Below, piece by piece: positions 1 to 9,516 of a stretch of 64,000 nucleotides of DNA (positions are counted from its first letter, which is position 1; each line of letters begins with the position of its first letter). A program made the translations under genes and the position numbers. The stretch comes from Gigaspora margarita. Lineage: Eukaryota > Glomeromycota > Glomeromycetes > Diversisporales > Gigasporaceae. Under the pieces are notes generated by a model. It made no database searches. It was given only the letters and a program-made list of their open reading frames with translations, and was not told the DNA's origin. The DNA lies in NCBI GenBank assembly GCA_009809945.1, contig WTPW01001004.1:4822-68821 (forward strand), in the 5' to 3' direction.

Positions 1-1399
1 AAAAAAAAAAAAAAAAAAAGGGAAGATCATTTACTTTCGACGGCTGACGATTAGATCTACACCATGGTAACGAAAGAGAGAGGACAAAAAAAGATCAACA
101 GGTACGCAAGTGCCAAATGACGAAATGATCTACGCGTTGAAGGGTCGAAATGAAAAATTGTATTATTGGATCTATATATATATATATGAAATTGACATTG
201 CGAATAAACTACCAAAATTACATCATAACAGATAACTATGACATTCACAGTCATATACATGATAATATAGTATTGCAATTCAGTTGACATTCATTTATTA
301 TCTGAATGCTGCGAAGCGAAATCTAAATTTCATTTTTTGAAATAATTCCAGATTTTTGCTTTGCAGTACTTATTTTAAAAAGCGATATCCCCCCAAAAGT
401 AAAACTAAGCCCCAACTAAGCATTATTGAAATGGCAAATTTGTAACAGACTTTTTTTTAGTAGCTCATGTTAATTTTAATACAAACTAATACTAAAATTA
501 CAGAATAGTGAGTAAATTCTGTGAATTTTTTATAGTAACCACAACAAAACTAACTCAGTATTAAATACATAGAAATCCTCATAATTACAATGCCACCTAG
601 CCCAATTTTAATTGAATTTTGTGGTTGTCAAATAACGGGTGAGTTCTGTAGAATTTTTACAGTCATAATTTTAATGCAACTAACTCGATCTTAATCACAT
701 GAAATTATAATTTCCAATGCAAACTAACACAACTTCAATAAATTATGGTTATCAGGATATCAAGCAAGTTCTGTAAAAATCTTTCTAGTCGAAATCATGA
801 TAATTACATTGAAACCTTTCTTGACCTAATCGCATATAAGTCATTATTTTGGGGCAATAAAATTTAACGTAATTCATGATATATACTAACTAGATATTTA
901 CATCAGTGAAATGTCGAATAAGTTTTGAAAGAAGATTTTTACAATAATTTGAATGCAACCAACTCAATAGCTTATATGGTGATTAAATTGTTTAAAATAA
1001 ACATATCATTACTCTAGATTTAGTGCGATGATGTTGCGTGTATTTTAATTTTAATTGTACGCGTGATCGTACTGTGCTGTATCTTATTATTTATACTACA
1101 ATCTCGTATACACGCATGACAAACGTCATGGTGTGCTAGGATTATTACATTTTCTATAATTGTATTATACTTATAATTATCAATCGACGCACGGAACAAC
1201 TAAAATCATAACTTTCTAAAAATGAATGAATAAAAAATCATTAACCCTACCAAATAGGAATTCATGTAATCGTACTTAGGTTTATAGTGACCTCAATTCG
1301 GTATCAGCTGCGATAATTAAAATAAAAATCAAAAAACAGCATATGTACTGTAGTGTCATACTTAGTGTTAATATTATAACTGTATCACATTCCTGGTTT
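1..1399. other. gene-free AT-rich stretch
   Basis: No coding region is supported. A poly-A run opens the window. Between about 480 and 970 there are three or four very degenerate direct copies of a unit of roughly 110-140 bp, recognisable by the words ACTAACTC, GTTCTGTA and TTTTTACAGT. The short minus-strand open frame at 57-290 has no recognisable features. Confidence 0.5.
480..970. repeat. degenerate direct-repeat array
   Basis: Imperfect repeats share blocks such as AACTAACTC, AGTTCTGTARAA and TTTTACAGT, followed by ATAATTTTAATGCAA. A similar unit appears in the opposite orientation at about 3390-3610 (reverse complement of AAACTTACTCG and ACTGTAAAAAATTCT). Both arrays could be subterminal repeats of one old element. 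They are strongly diverged, and this was judged by eye only. Confidence 0.35.
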
Positions 1400-1632
1400 T
1401 AGCGCGACTGTGTCGCGCAGCTACCCTAATGATTTATTAGTAAAATTTTTTATGATCATGGGGCAAAAATTGATCAATTCTGATCCAGCCAGATATGATT
1501 CCGATGCACTCCGACGTATCCTGACCCGGAATTTTGGGGACCTCCCTGTATGAGTTGTTACCTACCCCAAAATGTTGCATCAATATAATGATCAATATAA
1601 TAAGATAGCTGCGCAGCATGCGACGCAGCGTA
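1400..1632. repeat. possible decayed MITE with GC-rich inverted ends
   Basis: The left arm (1400-1426, containing GCGCGACTGTGTCGCGCAGC) is an imperfect reverse complement of the right arm (1606-1632, TAGCTGCGCAGCATGCGACG). The arms are much more GC-rich than their surroundings. No clear target duplication was found. Confidence 0.3.
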
Positions 1633-1777
1633 GGGCCAGTACGATCATAAGTGCGAGCAAAATTTGAAATAATAGTACATTCCATTGACCACAAGCCTAT
1701 GCTGTTTTTCCGTATTATACCAGATTACTTTTCTTATAGGGTGTTATTTCACTAGCATTTTGAATCACTATAAGAAA

Positions 1778-2505
1778 TTGGACCAGTTCGCAGGTATGAG
1801 AATAGAATTAGCGCAGTAACGTAAAAGTATAAATACGACAGCTTTTGTCTTCACAGTAGAGTAGTTGAAGTTCAAAGTAGCTTTAGTTCCAGTCCNAGCT
1901 TGAGTTTGAAAGTTCTGTAGTTAAAAAAATCCNNTAGTTAAGAAATCCTGTAGATAGAGATCAATGTTGTAAAGCAATAACCTTCGAAATTAGAGTAGAA
2001 GTGTTATCNTTAGAATTTACCNGATAGATAAATGAAATAATACCAATTTTCTTTTTATAATATTATTCTATCCCGATAATCATTTTTAGTCGTCTATTGT
2101 AAGTCAAATATGTATATTTAATAAGAGTTGTCATAGCCCCAAATATAATACTGTGGCTTCTTAGTATAGTAAATGAGATTATCTGTTTCATCCAGTTGGT
2201 AAGTTTGATTTATCGCATTTATCCACAATGTCGCATTTATCCACAATGTCACATTTATCCATTATGTCGCATTTACCCACTTTCTGACGATATTGCATTC
2301 ATTCATTCAATTTTGTAACTGATTAGAACAGGTGTTAGAGTAGAATTAGCGCAGTAATATAAAAGCATAAATACGATGTCTTTTGTCTTCACAGAAAGAC
2401 GGCTTCATAGCTCCAGTTAATGAGAGTTAGAGTTCAATGTCGTAGAGTAATAACCTTCAAAATTAGAGTAGAAGTATTATCGTTAGAAACCCCTAATAGA
2501 TAATT
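1778..2505 (+). repeat. direct-repeat pair, LTR-like fossil
   Basis: Two diverged direct copies lie at about 1778-2035 and 2314-2505. Each has the order TTAGCGCAGTAA, a TATA-like AARYATAAATACGA, CTTTTGTCTTCACAG, and about 90 bp later ATAACCTTCRAAATTAGAG. A TATA box followed by a fixed downstream block suits a solo LTR or another promoter-bearing repeat end. No coding part of such an element is visible nearby. It looks old. The first copy contains N bases. Confidence 0.35.
2213..2280. repeat. 18-bp tandem repeat
   Basis: TCGCATTTATCCACAATG is repeated 3.8 times. The first two copies are identical, the third has three changes and the last is partial. The array lies between the two LTR-like copies. 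Confidence 0.8.
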
Positions 2506-2654
2506 ATAATAATAAACTGTTAATAAAAACCGATAACCTTCTGATAAGTGAAATCATATTAAAGTATAATCCCATGACTTCATATTAGAGTCTCGTGACA
2601 CAATCTAGAGCTCGATTCGACCCTAGTTACTCAGATCAAATTTGTCTCCGCCTT

Positions 2655-3250
2655 ACTAAGACTCTCCAAATCTTGAGACCCAGACCAAATCTTCCACGCC
2701 TCTTTCTGCCTGCTGATTCAAGGTTTAGAAGTCTTGAGCATTGAGTTAAGTTGATTTAGTTTGTCAGTAGTGTAAAGTGGTGATGCCATTCCATAAAACA
2801 TTCCTGTGCATGCCACAAGATCCATGCTATTTTGAGCATTCCTGACACCAACCCGTACCACTTTTCTAACAGGGAATGTGTCAAGGTCGAGTTAGTTTAT
2901 ATCAGAATTAATGCATTTCTATTATGAGAGCCTTTCAACCCTTGTAACTAGAATATCAATAGAGTGAGATTTGAGCCAACAGAAGAACTATTCACAAGAA
3001 ATCCTAGAGATACTTATCTTCAGGGATTGCATGTCACTATGTCCAATTGGCTTCAATTTTTTTGGACATATGTCCATTTTCAATTGGACACATGTCAAAA
3101 AAAATTTGAAATCAATTGGACATACTATCTTAGCTTATTTTTGTTTGACCACACCGCAGCAAGACCCTAAAAGAACTTTGAGACCTGACCAAATTAACCA
3201 CGCTCCTTTTTGTCTACCAATTCAAGGTTCAAGAGTCTTGCATGATTAAA
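2655..3250. repeat. diverged direct repeats 500 bp apart
   Basis: The block at about 2655-2755 (AAGACTCTCC, TTGAGACCCAGACCAAAT, TTCAAGGTT, AGTCTTG) recurs at about 3160-3250 with many substitutions. The open frames at 2964-3249 lie across the second copy and the palindrome at 3040-3122, and show no protein-like features. Confidence 0.5.
3040..3122. mobile_element. short foldback MITE
   Basis: TGTCCAATTGG at 3040 pairs with CAATTGGACA ending at 3122. The arms are about 36 bp with only a few mismatches around the centre GGACATATGTCC. The ends are exact for about 10 bp. Target duplications are not clear. Confidence 0.55.
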
Positions 3251-3389
3251 AGGCATTGGTTTGATTAGATTGTTGTGCTGTTAATGGTTTTTAATTGTAT
3301 ACCCAACACTCACCACTCTCACAACGTGCAGCATGTAATTATGGATAAGCCATTGTAGTTTATATCGGTAATGATGAAAAGGTGAATTA

Positions 3390-3610
3390 GTATGTATTAG
3401 AATTTTCACAATTTCTATCGTGAATTGCTATAAAAAATTTTATTACAAACTTACTCGACATATAATATGTTTAAAAGTTGAGTTTGCAACGAAATTATTG
3501 TGGCTTCTATCAAGAATTACTGTAAAAAATTCTCATACAAAACTTACTCGTTATTCTAATAATCATTAATATGTGGTTTGGGTTGAGTTAGTTTGCGTCC
3601 AAATTATTAT
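3390..3610. repeat. degenerate repeat, opposite orientation to 480-970
   Basis: Two imperfect units of about 110 bp share AAACTTACTCG and CTGTAAAAAATTYT. In reverse complement they resemble the array at 480-970. Confidence 0.3.
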
Positions 3611-4982
3611 TATGATTTACGGTTATAAACCTTATCACTCTGGCGATACACAGTATGTGATGTTATTAACGTTGTCCATATCTCAGTCTAATTTCAAAGA
3701 TACAAAATGCGCATGACGAATGGAAGTCGATCTTTTAAATCTCGTTAATACAAAGTGCGCGAAACAAACGAAAGTCGATTTTTTAAAAAAATATTAATTC
3801 ATGATAGATTAATTATGAATTATGACGTCTATTACGACATTATCATGCAAATGATCATATGTCTCAATAATTACAAATTTAAATAGATCGTCATAATTGT
3901 TCATATTCTAAATTTTCTCACGGTCTGATTACGGTTTTTGGATATATAGCAAATCAAAAACAATATTTTAATCGATATCGATAACAATAACTGATAACAA
4001 TCGAAACCCATCAAAAATCGGTTACGTAACTCCCTTATTAGGATTACAAGGACTTAAACAGTTTCATGTATTGTAATAAAAGTATTTTATTATTATTACT
4101 CGAAATCAGATAACGCATAATTTCAAAAAAAAGTATCCCATACTATTAGTCAATTACAACATATAAATGTCATTTTTGACAAGTATCGTATGTAATAAGA
4201 TTAGTATCCACCGATCACAACATATTTACGTACACATTCAGAATATATTTCCCACACCATCGTTCAATATACGTTCCGTGTGGTCCTGTGCCGTCAGAAT
4301 CACCATAACCCCTGCCTGAATTGGAAAAATGAAAACCATTACCCACACTAAAAAAGGATTCTTCAAAAAACAGCATAGTGAACATCAAAAAAGTTGAACG
4401 GAACCATCCCTCTCACATTTCATGTTACACATTCATGTGATCGTACTGGTATTATTAAAGTAATATAAATTAAAATTTTATTAAGTTTCTGATCTACGTT
4501 TTTTAAAATAGTATAATGTAGTCGTAAATACTCAATTTTGGAAATTCGCCAGTTTTAATTATTTCATAAAATCTAACTCATCTTAATCTTTTATATTTTT
4601 GATACAAATCATACCAGATACAATAATAAGGAAAAGTTTAACGAAATTTAGACATTACAAGTATCGAGTGAGTGTCGTGAGTTGACAATTTCTATCTATT
4701 GTGGATAAAACTAATCTTGTCTAAAACAAATTCTCAATGAATTCCATTTCCAATGTTGCTTTCAAGTAGTCTATATACATAATTCACTCTGTTTTATAAT
4801 AATTACAATATTTTTTAACGTTAGAAATAAACAAAACTATGCTTTTTTTTTTGATCGTATGAAAACTATGATTAAGCGTTACACTATGTATTTATTACGT
4901 AAATTCATCTAAAAATATATAAATTGTACACATTGCACAATGTAATGCATAACTTCCGTTTCAAACTTTTTCTTGCGTCAAA
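3611..4982. other. intergenic, nothing recognised
   Basis: AT-rich sequence without a supported gene or a clear repeat. Its last few hundred bases are the 5' flank of the Sel1-repeat gene. The A(AA)ATG context at 4983 follows a short pyrimidine-rich stretch. Confidence 0.5.
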
Positions 4983-6035
4983 ATGTCAAATTATAATAAT
5001 ATATTTGAAAAGCAGTCGGGAAAAGTCGACAGTTCGTCAGATATTACTCAAATAACCAACAATATTACCCAATTGAATTTAGAAGATAACAATTTACAGG
5101 ATCGTTCACAAGGTTTTCTAAATGAACTTGTTAAAGAAATGTGTAATCTTTATAATGAAGAAAGTTAGAAACGCAAAAATCCTGATTTAATCCTTGAGAC
5201 ATTAGAACAATTTCTGATAAAGAAGAAGCAAAGCCCAGTTAATATTATCGAGTTTTGCTTAGAGGATCAAACCAATCCTATGATTCAAATCGTTCTTGGA
5301 AGCTGCTATCATTATGGTAAATGGGTAGAAAAGGATGAATATAAGGCATTCATTTATTTTCAAAAATCTGCAGAGATGGGTGACGCTAGTGGAACATATA
5401 ATGTTGGATGTTGTTATCAAAATGGAATTGGAGTTGAAAAGGATGAACATAAGGCATTCATTTATTATCAAAAATCTGCAGAGATGGGTGATGCTAGTGG
5501 AATATTCACACTTGGTAACTGTTATATAGATGGAATTGTGGTTGAAAAGGATGATCATAAGGCATTCATTTATTATCAAAAATCTGCAGAGATGGGTCAC
5601 ATTGATGGAACATTTAATGTTGGATATTTTTATGATGAAGGAATTGGAGTTGAGAAGGATGAACATAAGGTATTCATTTATTATCAAAAATCTGCAGAAA
5701 TGGGTTACGCTAGTGGAATATATAATGTTGGATATTGTTATGAAAAAGGAATTGGAGTTAAAAAGGATGAACATAATGCATTCATTTATTATCAACAATC
5801 TGCAGAAATGGGTGACGCTAGTGGAATATTCGCACTTGGTAACTGTTATGATAAAGGAATTGGAGTTGAAAAGGATGAACACAAAGCTTTCATTTATTAT
5901 CAAAAATCTGCAGAGATGGGTCACGCTGGTGGAATGTTTTCGGTTGCGGAATGTTATCGAAATGGAATTGGAATAGCAAGGAATTTACATAAAGCAAACT
6001 ACTGGTATCATAGACAAATTTTAATTTATACTTAA
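4983..6035 (+). CDS. Sel1-repeat protein, one in-frame stop near the N-terminus
   Basis: Two open stretches in the same frame (4983-5168 and 5169-6035) are separated only by a TAG at 5166-5168, and the reading continues smoothly across it (LYNEES, stop, KRKNPDLILETLEQF). After the stop, a linker ending NIIEFCLEDQTNPMIQI leads into seven Sel1-type repeats of 36 residues (core LGxCYxxGIGVEKDEHKAF then IYYQKSAEMGDASG). The seventh is a degenerate cap (ECYRNGIGIARNLHKANYWY). Sel1 repeats are alpha-helical TPR-like scaffolds for protein-protein contacts. No enzyme domain is attached. The repeats are near-identical at DNA level (108-bp period), so recent array expansion or gene conversion is likely. 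The stop means either a young pseudogene, a sequencing error, or a shorter product starting at the ATG at 5280. Confidence 0.8.
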
Positions 6036-6185
6036 GCTGTGACGCACCACGCTATATTAAATGATATGATTAGGTGTAATTGAATCCAAAAAATAAAATT
6101 AAAATTTTAAAATGATAATTTTATTAGTAATTACACCTGATCTTGAAATTCGATTGATAGATCTGTGGTCGTATTGCGTTTATAT
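6036..6185. other. 3' flank of the Sel1 gene
   Basis: Short AT-rich spacer with an AATAAA-like word (6092-6098) that could serve polyadenylation. No gene is seen. Confidence 0.4.
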
Positions 6186-6496
6186 ACGGTCCGTATTATT
6201 TCGCCGACAATCACTTCATCGACATAACATTTCACCGACAAATATTTACCGACAAGTTCATTTTACCGACAGTTTGCTTCACCGAAGCTCATTTTACCGA
6301 CTTAAAAAGCACACTAACTTTAACCCTAATTTTACCCTGACCCTACCCTGACCTTAACGACAATGACCAGAATTACTTTGTCGGTGAAATAAGCTTCGGT
6401 GAAATAAACTGTCGGTAAAATGAACTTGTCGGTGAATATTTGTCGGTGAAAAGTTATGTCGGTGAAGTGATTGTCGGCGAAATAATTGCCACCCGT
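6186..6496. mobile_element. palindromic MITE rich in CCGACA/TGTCGG motifs
   Basis: The arms of about 115 bp are near-perfect reverse complements (left ATTATTTCGCCGACAATC, right GATTGTCGGCGAAATAAT). Each arm is built from repeated words of the type TTCACCGACA. A 70-bp centre carries CCCTGACCCTACCCTGACC. The element separates the Sel1 gene from the kinase remnant, and kinase-coding sequence resumes two bases after its right end. A decayed relative lies at about 11684-11840. Confidence 0.75.
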
Positions 6497-6498
6497 TA

Positions 6499-7328
6499 AA
6501 AGCATATTGCGATATCGGATTTAAAGATCCAACTTTTTTAAAATGTTTTGGTATATCAAAAGATAAAGTTTCTGGAAATTATATACTTGTCATGAATTAT
6601 GCCTCAAAAGGTAGTTTGCGACAAAATTTACATATTATTTCGAAAATGGATTGGAAAGATAAATTGAATCTGCTACAATGTATTATATCAGATCTTCATA
6701 TAATTCATTCTCATGATCTTATTCATCGGGATTTACATAGTGGAAATATACTACTAAACAATTTCAAAAGTGCTTACATTGCTGATTTAGGACTTTCTAT
6801 ATCTGCTAATATTGCATTAAAATCAGAGACCTGTGGAGTTTATGGAATTTTACCATACATTGCACCAGAAGTTTTGATCAACCAACAGTACACTAAAGCA
6901 TCTGACATTTATTCATTTGGTATAATTATGTGGGAAATTTTATATGAAAAGCTGTGTCATACAATCACAAACATGCTAAGTCGAACCTTTGTTTTTTAAT
7001 GTGTTATCATGATTTAAAACCTGCTGTTAATAAAGATTCTCCACAATGTTACGTAAATCTTATGAGAAAATGTTGGGATAAAAATTCTGAGAAACGTTCA
7101 TCAGCAAATGATCTTTGTGAAAATTTTGAAAAATGGCAAAATGATGAAAACGTTTTGTTAGAACTAAATGAATCCAACTCAATACATGAGAATATTCAAG
7201 ATTCGTACTATGAGAATATGTTCAATTGTGGAAGCAAATTAATCAACACACGTGAAATCGCTGAAAAATTTTCTGAAATGGCAAAAGTCAGTAAGGGGAT
7301 TGATCTCTCTATTCCTGATGACTCTTGA
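6499..7328 (+). pseudogene. protein kinase remnant, N-lobe missing, one frameshift
   Basis: In-frame coding begins at the MITE edge with KAYCDIGFKDPTFLKCFGIS, which matches the alpha-C to beta-4 region of fungal TKL-like kinases. The N-lobe before it, with the glycine loop and the catalytic lysine, is absent. The hinge (ILVMNYASKGSL), catalytic loop (LIHRDLHSGNILL), a DLG in place of DFG (IADLGLS), the APE motif (YIAPEV) and the F-helix (DIYSFGIIMWEI) are present. At about 6950-6955 the frame shifts and the C-lobe continues in another frame (CYVNLMRKCWDKNSEKRSS) to a stop at 7326-7328. 5' truncation plus a frameshift make this a pseudogene. Alternatively its first exon lies elsewhere and was cut off by the MITE insertion or a rearrangement. 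Confidence 0.75.
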
Positions 7329-8293
7329 TTTTTTTTTAAAAAAAGGATTTTATGTATGGTTTTTTTCATAAAAATTTATTTTGAACATTATTATATATTA
7401 CTTTATTTTATTTGATTCATTAAATTAATTATTAATTTACCCAAATTTGATTATAAAAATATCATAGTTTGTGATTCATGAATTATTTCATTTTTATTTT
7501 TTGAAGTATACTATTGCCTATAAGATTAACATTAATATTTAAATGATCGTGTATTTATTTTTATTCATAAACCAAGAATAAAAAATATTACTAAGGGAAT
7601 TATTTGTGTAATTGCACTTTTATATTAATGAGTAAATAGTAGTTTATAATGTAACTAATATCGAATATTAACTGATCCTTAACTCAGAACTGCTATTAAA
7701 AAGAAAAATAATAAAACTGAATTGGAAATTATCAATCATTTTAAAAAATTATTTATGTGATATAGCTTATTTATTATTTTGTCGAATTAATTATACAAAA
7801 TAATAAATAAAGTATTAATTACTTTAATATAGATTCTTGACCTTCTTGAAAGCCTATAGCCCTCCACAACAAAACAAATAGATGAAAAATATTGAATCAA
7901 ATATCAAACCAATTCGATGATTGATGACATAAAATTTTGAACAAAGCAAAAACTTGGCGTAAACGAAATAAAATACTTGTTATTGGTAATTTGAAATTTA
8001 CCAATATTTCATTTAATATGTAAAGCTAGATAAAAAAAGTTCGAATAACATGGCCTTTTCTTTTTTAAGTATTTATAATAATATTTAAAATTTTAAAATT
8101 TTAATTAAGTTTCATAACAATAATGTCTATATATTGTAAATTAAAAAATAAAAATTTAAACAATTTCGAATAAACCTGACTTTTTCTTTTTTTTAAACAA
8201 TAAAAATTTCATAACGATACTATCAATAAGTTTTTATGTAACAAAAAATTTATCATTTTCATGCAGGGTTACGAAATGTTAATCGGCATTAAC
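7329..8293. other. intergenic, AT-rich
   Basis: No gene is seen. The stretch from about 8030 to 8240 (words TTCGAATAA, TTTCATAACAATAATGTC, ATATATTGTAAATTA) recurs at 23280-23460 and 24255-24340. It therefore belongs to the duplicated 5' flank of the F-box genes. Confidence 0.55.
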
Positions 8294-8313
8294 GATGCAC
8301 TACTATTTATAGT
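8294..8313 (+). promoter_or_regulatory. F-box family promoter block, copy 1
   Basis: GATGCACTACTATTTATAG lies 56 bp before the start codon of the first F-box copy. The same block sits before the genes at 9517 and 24475, and a weaker version precedes 26391. TATTTATA is a plausible TATA box. Confidence 0.45.
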
Positions 8314-8368
8314 CTATATTGCATAACATTTTTTAAAATTCTTTTCACTTCTGCACTATCTTATCTCA

Positions 8369-8998
8369 ATGGCATCGAAAATACTTATGGGCGTTATGCC
8401 CGAATTAATGGAGAATATTCTTAATAATTTGGAATATGAAATTTATTCCTTATATTCATGCGCACTTGTGAACCGATATTGGTGCAAAATGTCAATTCCT
8501 ATTCTTTGGTAAGAGCCATTTGTTTTCTATCGAAGGCCTTTATACATTTCTACCTATTTTTCATCTCTTGGCAAAACGAAAAAATTATTTTAAATGATTG
8601 TGGGATAAATGAAGAATATTCCAAAGCAATATTTGATTATGCAAGATTTCTAAAGGCTTTTGTTCTACGTCGTTTAGATTTTTAAGTTGAAAATGGATCG
8701 AACTCGTGCTTGTTCATTCAAATTCACTTAACGACAACAGATTAAAACATAACATAATTATTGACATAACTAATTTACTACTCAAATTATTAATTGAAAA
8801 TGGTGACACTTTGCATAATTTTGATTTGAGTTTTTCAGGATGTCGTGAATATAAGCCAGAGATCTTTTACGTATTAGGACAAAATGAGCAATTTCTTTCG
8901 TAACTCCAATATCTATCTTTAAGCGGAATAGAATTTAACGACATTGATAGTTCTACAACGTAGTTGAGAGCCGTTGCAAAATATGCAACAAAAATTAC
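8369..8998 (+). pseudogene. F-box protein pseudogene (copy 1), 3' truncated
   Basis: The start MASKILM is followed by MPELMENILNNL and the F-box core SLYSCALVNRYWCKMS, then an in-frame stop replaces the Gln codon after IPILW. Downstream the homology continues in shifted frames (EKIILNDCGINEEYSKAIFD; YKPEIFYVLGQNEQFLS) until it ends abruptly at about 8998 in the middle of the leucine-rich part. At DNA level it is clearly closer to the intact gene at 24475 than to its neighbour at 9517, so it derives from a recent duplication of the 24475 type. At least two stops, one or more frameshifts and the missing 3' half exclude a working product. Confidence 0.85.
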
Positions 8999-9438
8999 CT
9001 TTTGCGCACAAGCAAAAAAAAATTCCTTGCAAAAATTTAGTATAATGTCACCCATAATCCTAACCAAGTTATCCAAATTTTAGTAAAAGGTTGCATGAAA
9101 ATAATCCTAGCCAATCTGAAACCTGGGAAAATTAGTAAAAACTATATAAATTATAATTATAATTAAATTACTTCACAAGATCAAATGTAATGATCCGGAA
9201 AAAAAACATTGAATAATTTGAGATGTCTTTATGTAAACTAAAAAGTTGACTTCTAAATAAGTTTTAACCGCGAAATTTTACATATATACGTGTCTTTAAC
9301 TATCTTTATTAAATAAACAAAGGCCAATTAATAAATAATTAAAGCATGCACCAAAAGTTTACGCTCTTTTGATTTAGTGATCGACATGACACAAATTTAG
9401 ACGCGATTGTTTTGATGCGATCGTTTTGATTAGAGTAT
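8999..9438. other. intergenic between F-box copies
   Basis: No gene. Unrelated AT-rich sequence replaces the missing 3' half of the F-box pseudogene. Confidence 0.5.
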
Positions 9439-9475
9439 GATCATCTGATTGGTGCAGTCCTACTATTTATAGATA
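9439..9475 (+). promoter_or_regulatory. F-box family promoter block, copy 2
   Basis: GATCATCTGATTGGTGCA is followed by CTACTATTTATAG, ending about 45 bp before the ATG at 9517. ATTGG is an inverted CCAAT box and TATTTATA a TATA-like box. The block is conserved at 24384-24414 and partly at 26272-26310, although the surrounding flank has diverged. Confidence 0.5.
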
Positions 9476-9516
9476 TGTTGCATGAAATTTATGAAATTTA
9501 AAAAATCCTTTCGATT

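Noticed and set aside
57-290. Minus-strand frame of 77 aa
   Set aside because: No domain, no homologue-like pattern; chance frame in AT-rich DNA.
1437-1694. Minus-strand frame of 85 aa
   Set aside because: It overlaps a possible decayed inverted repeat and has no protein-like features.
5259-5924. Minus-strand open frame of 221 aa opposite the Sel1 gene
   Set aside because: It is the antisense of the 108-bp repeats; the repeated THxCRFLIINE reading is a mirror artefact.
5335-5976. Other forward frames over the Sel1 array
   Set aside because: Shifted readings of the same DNA repeats.
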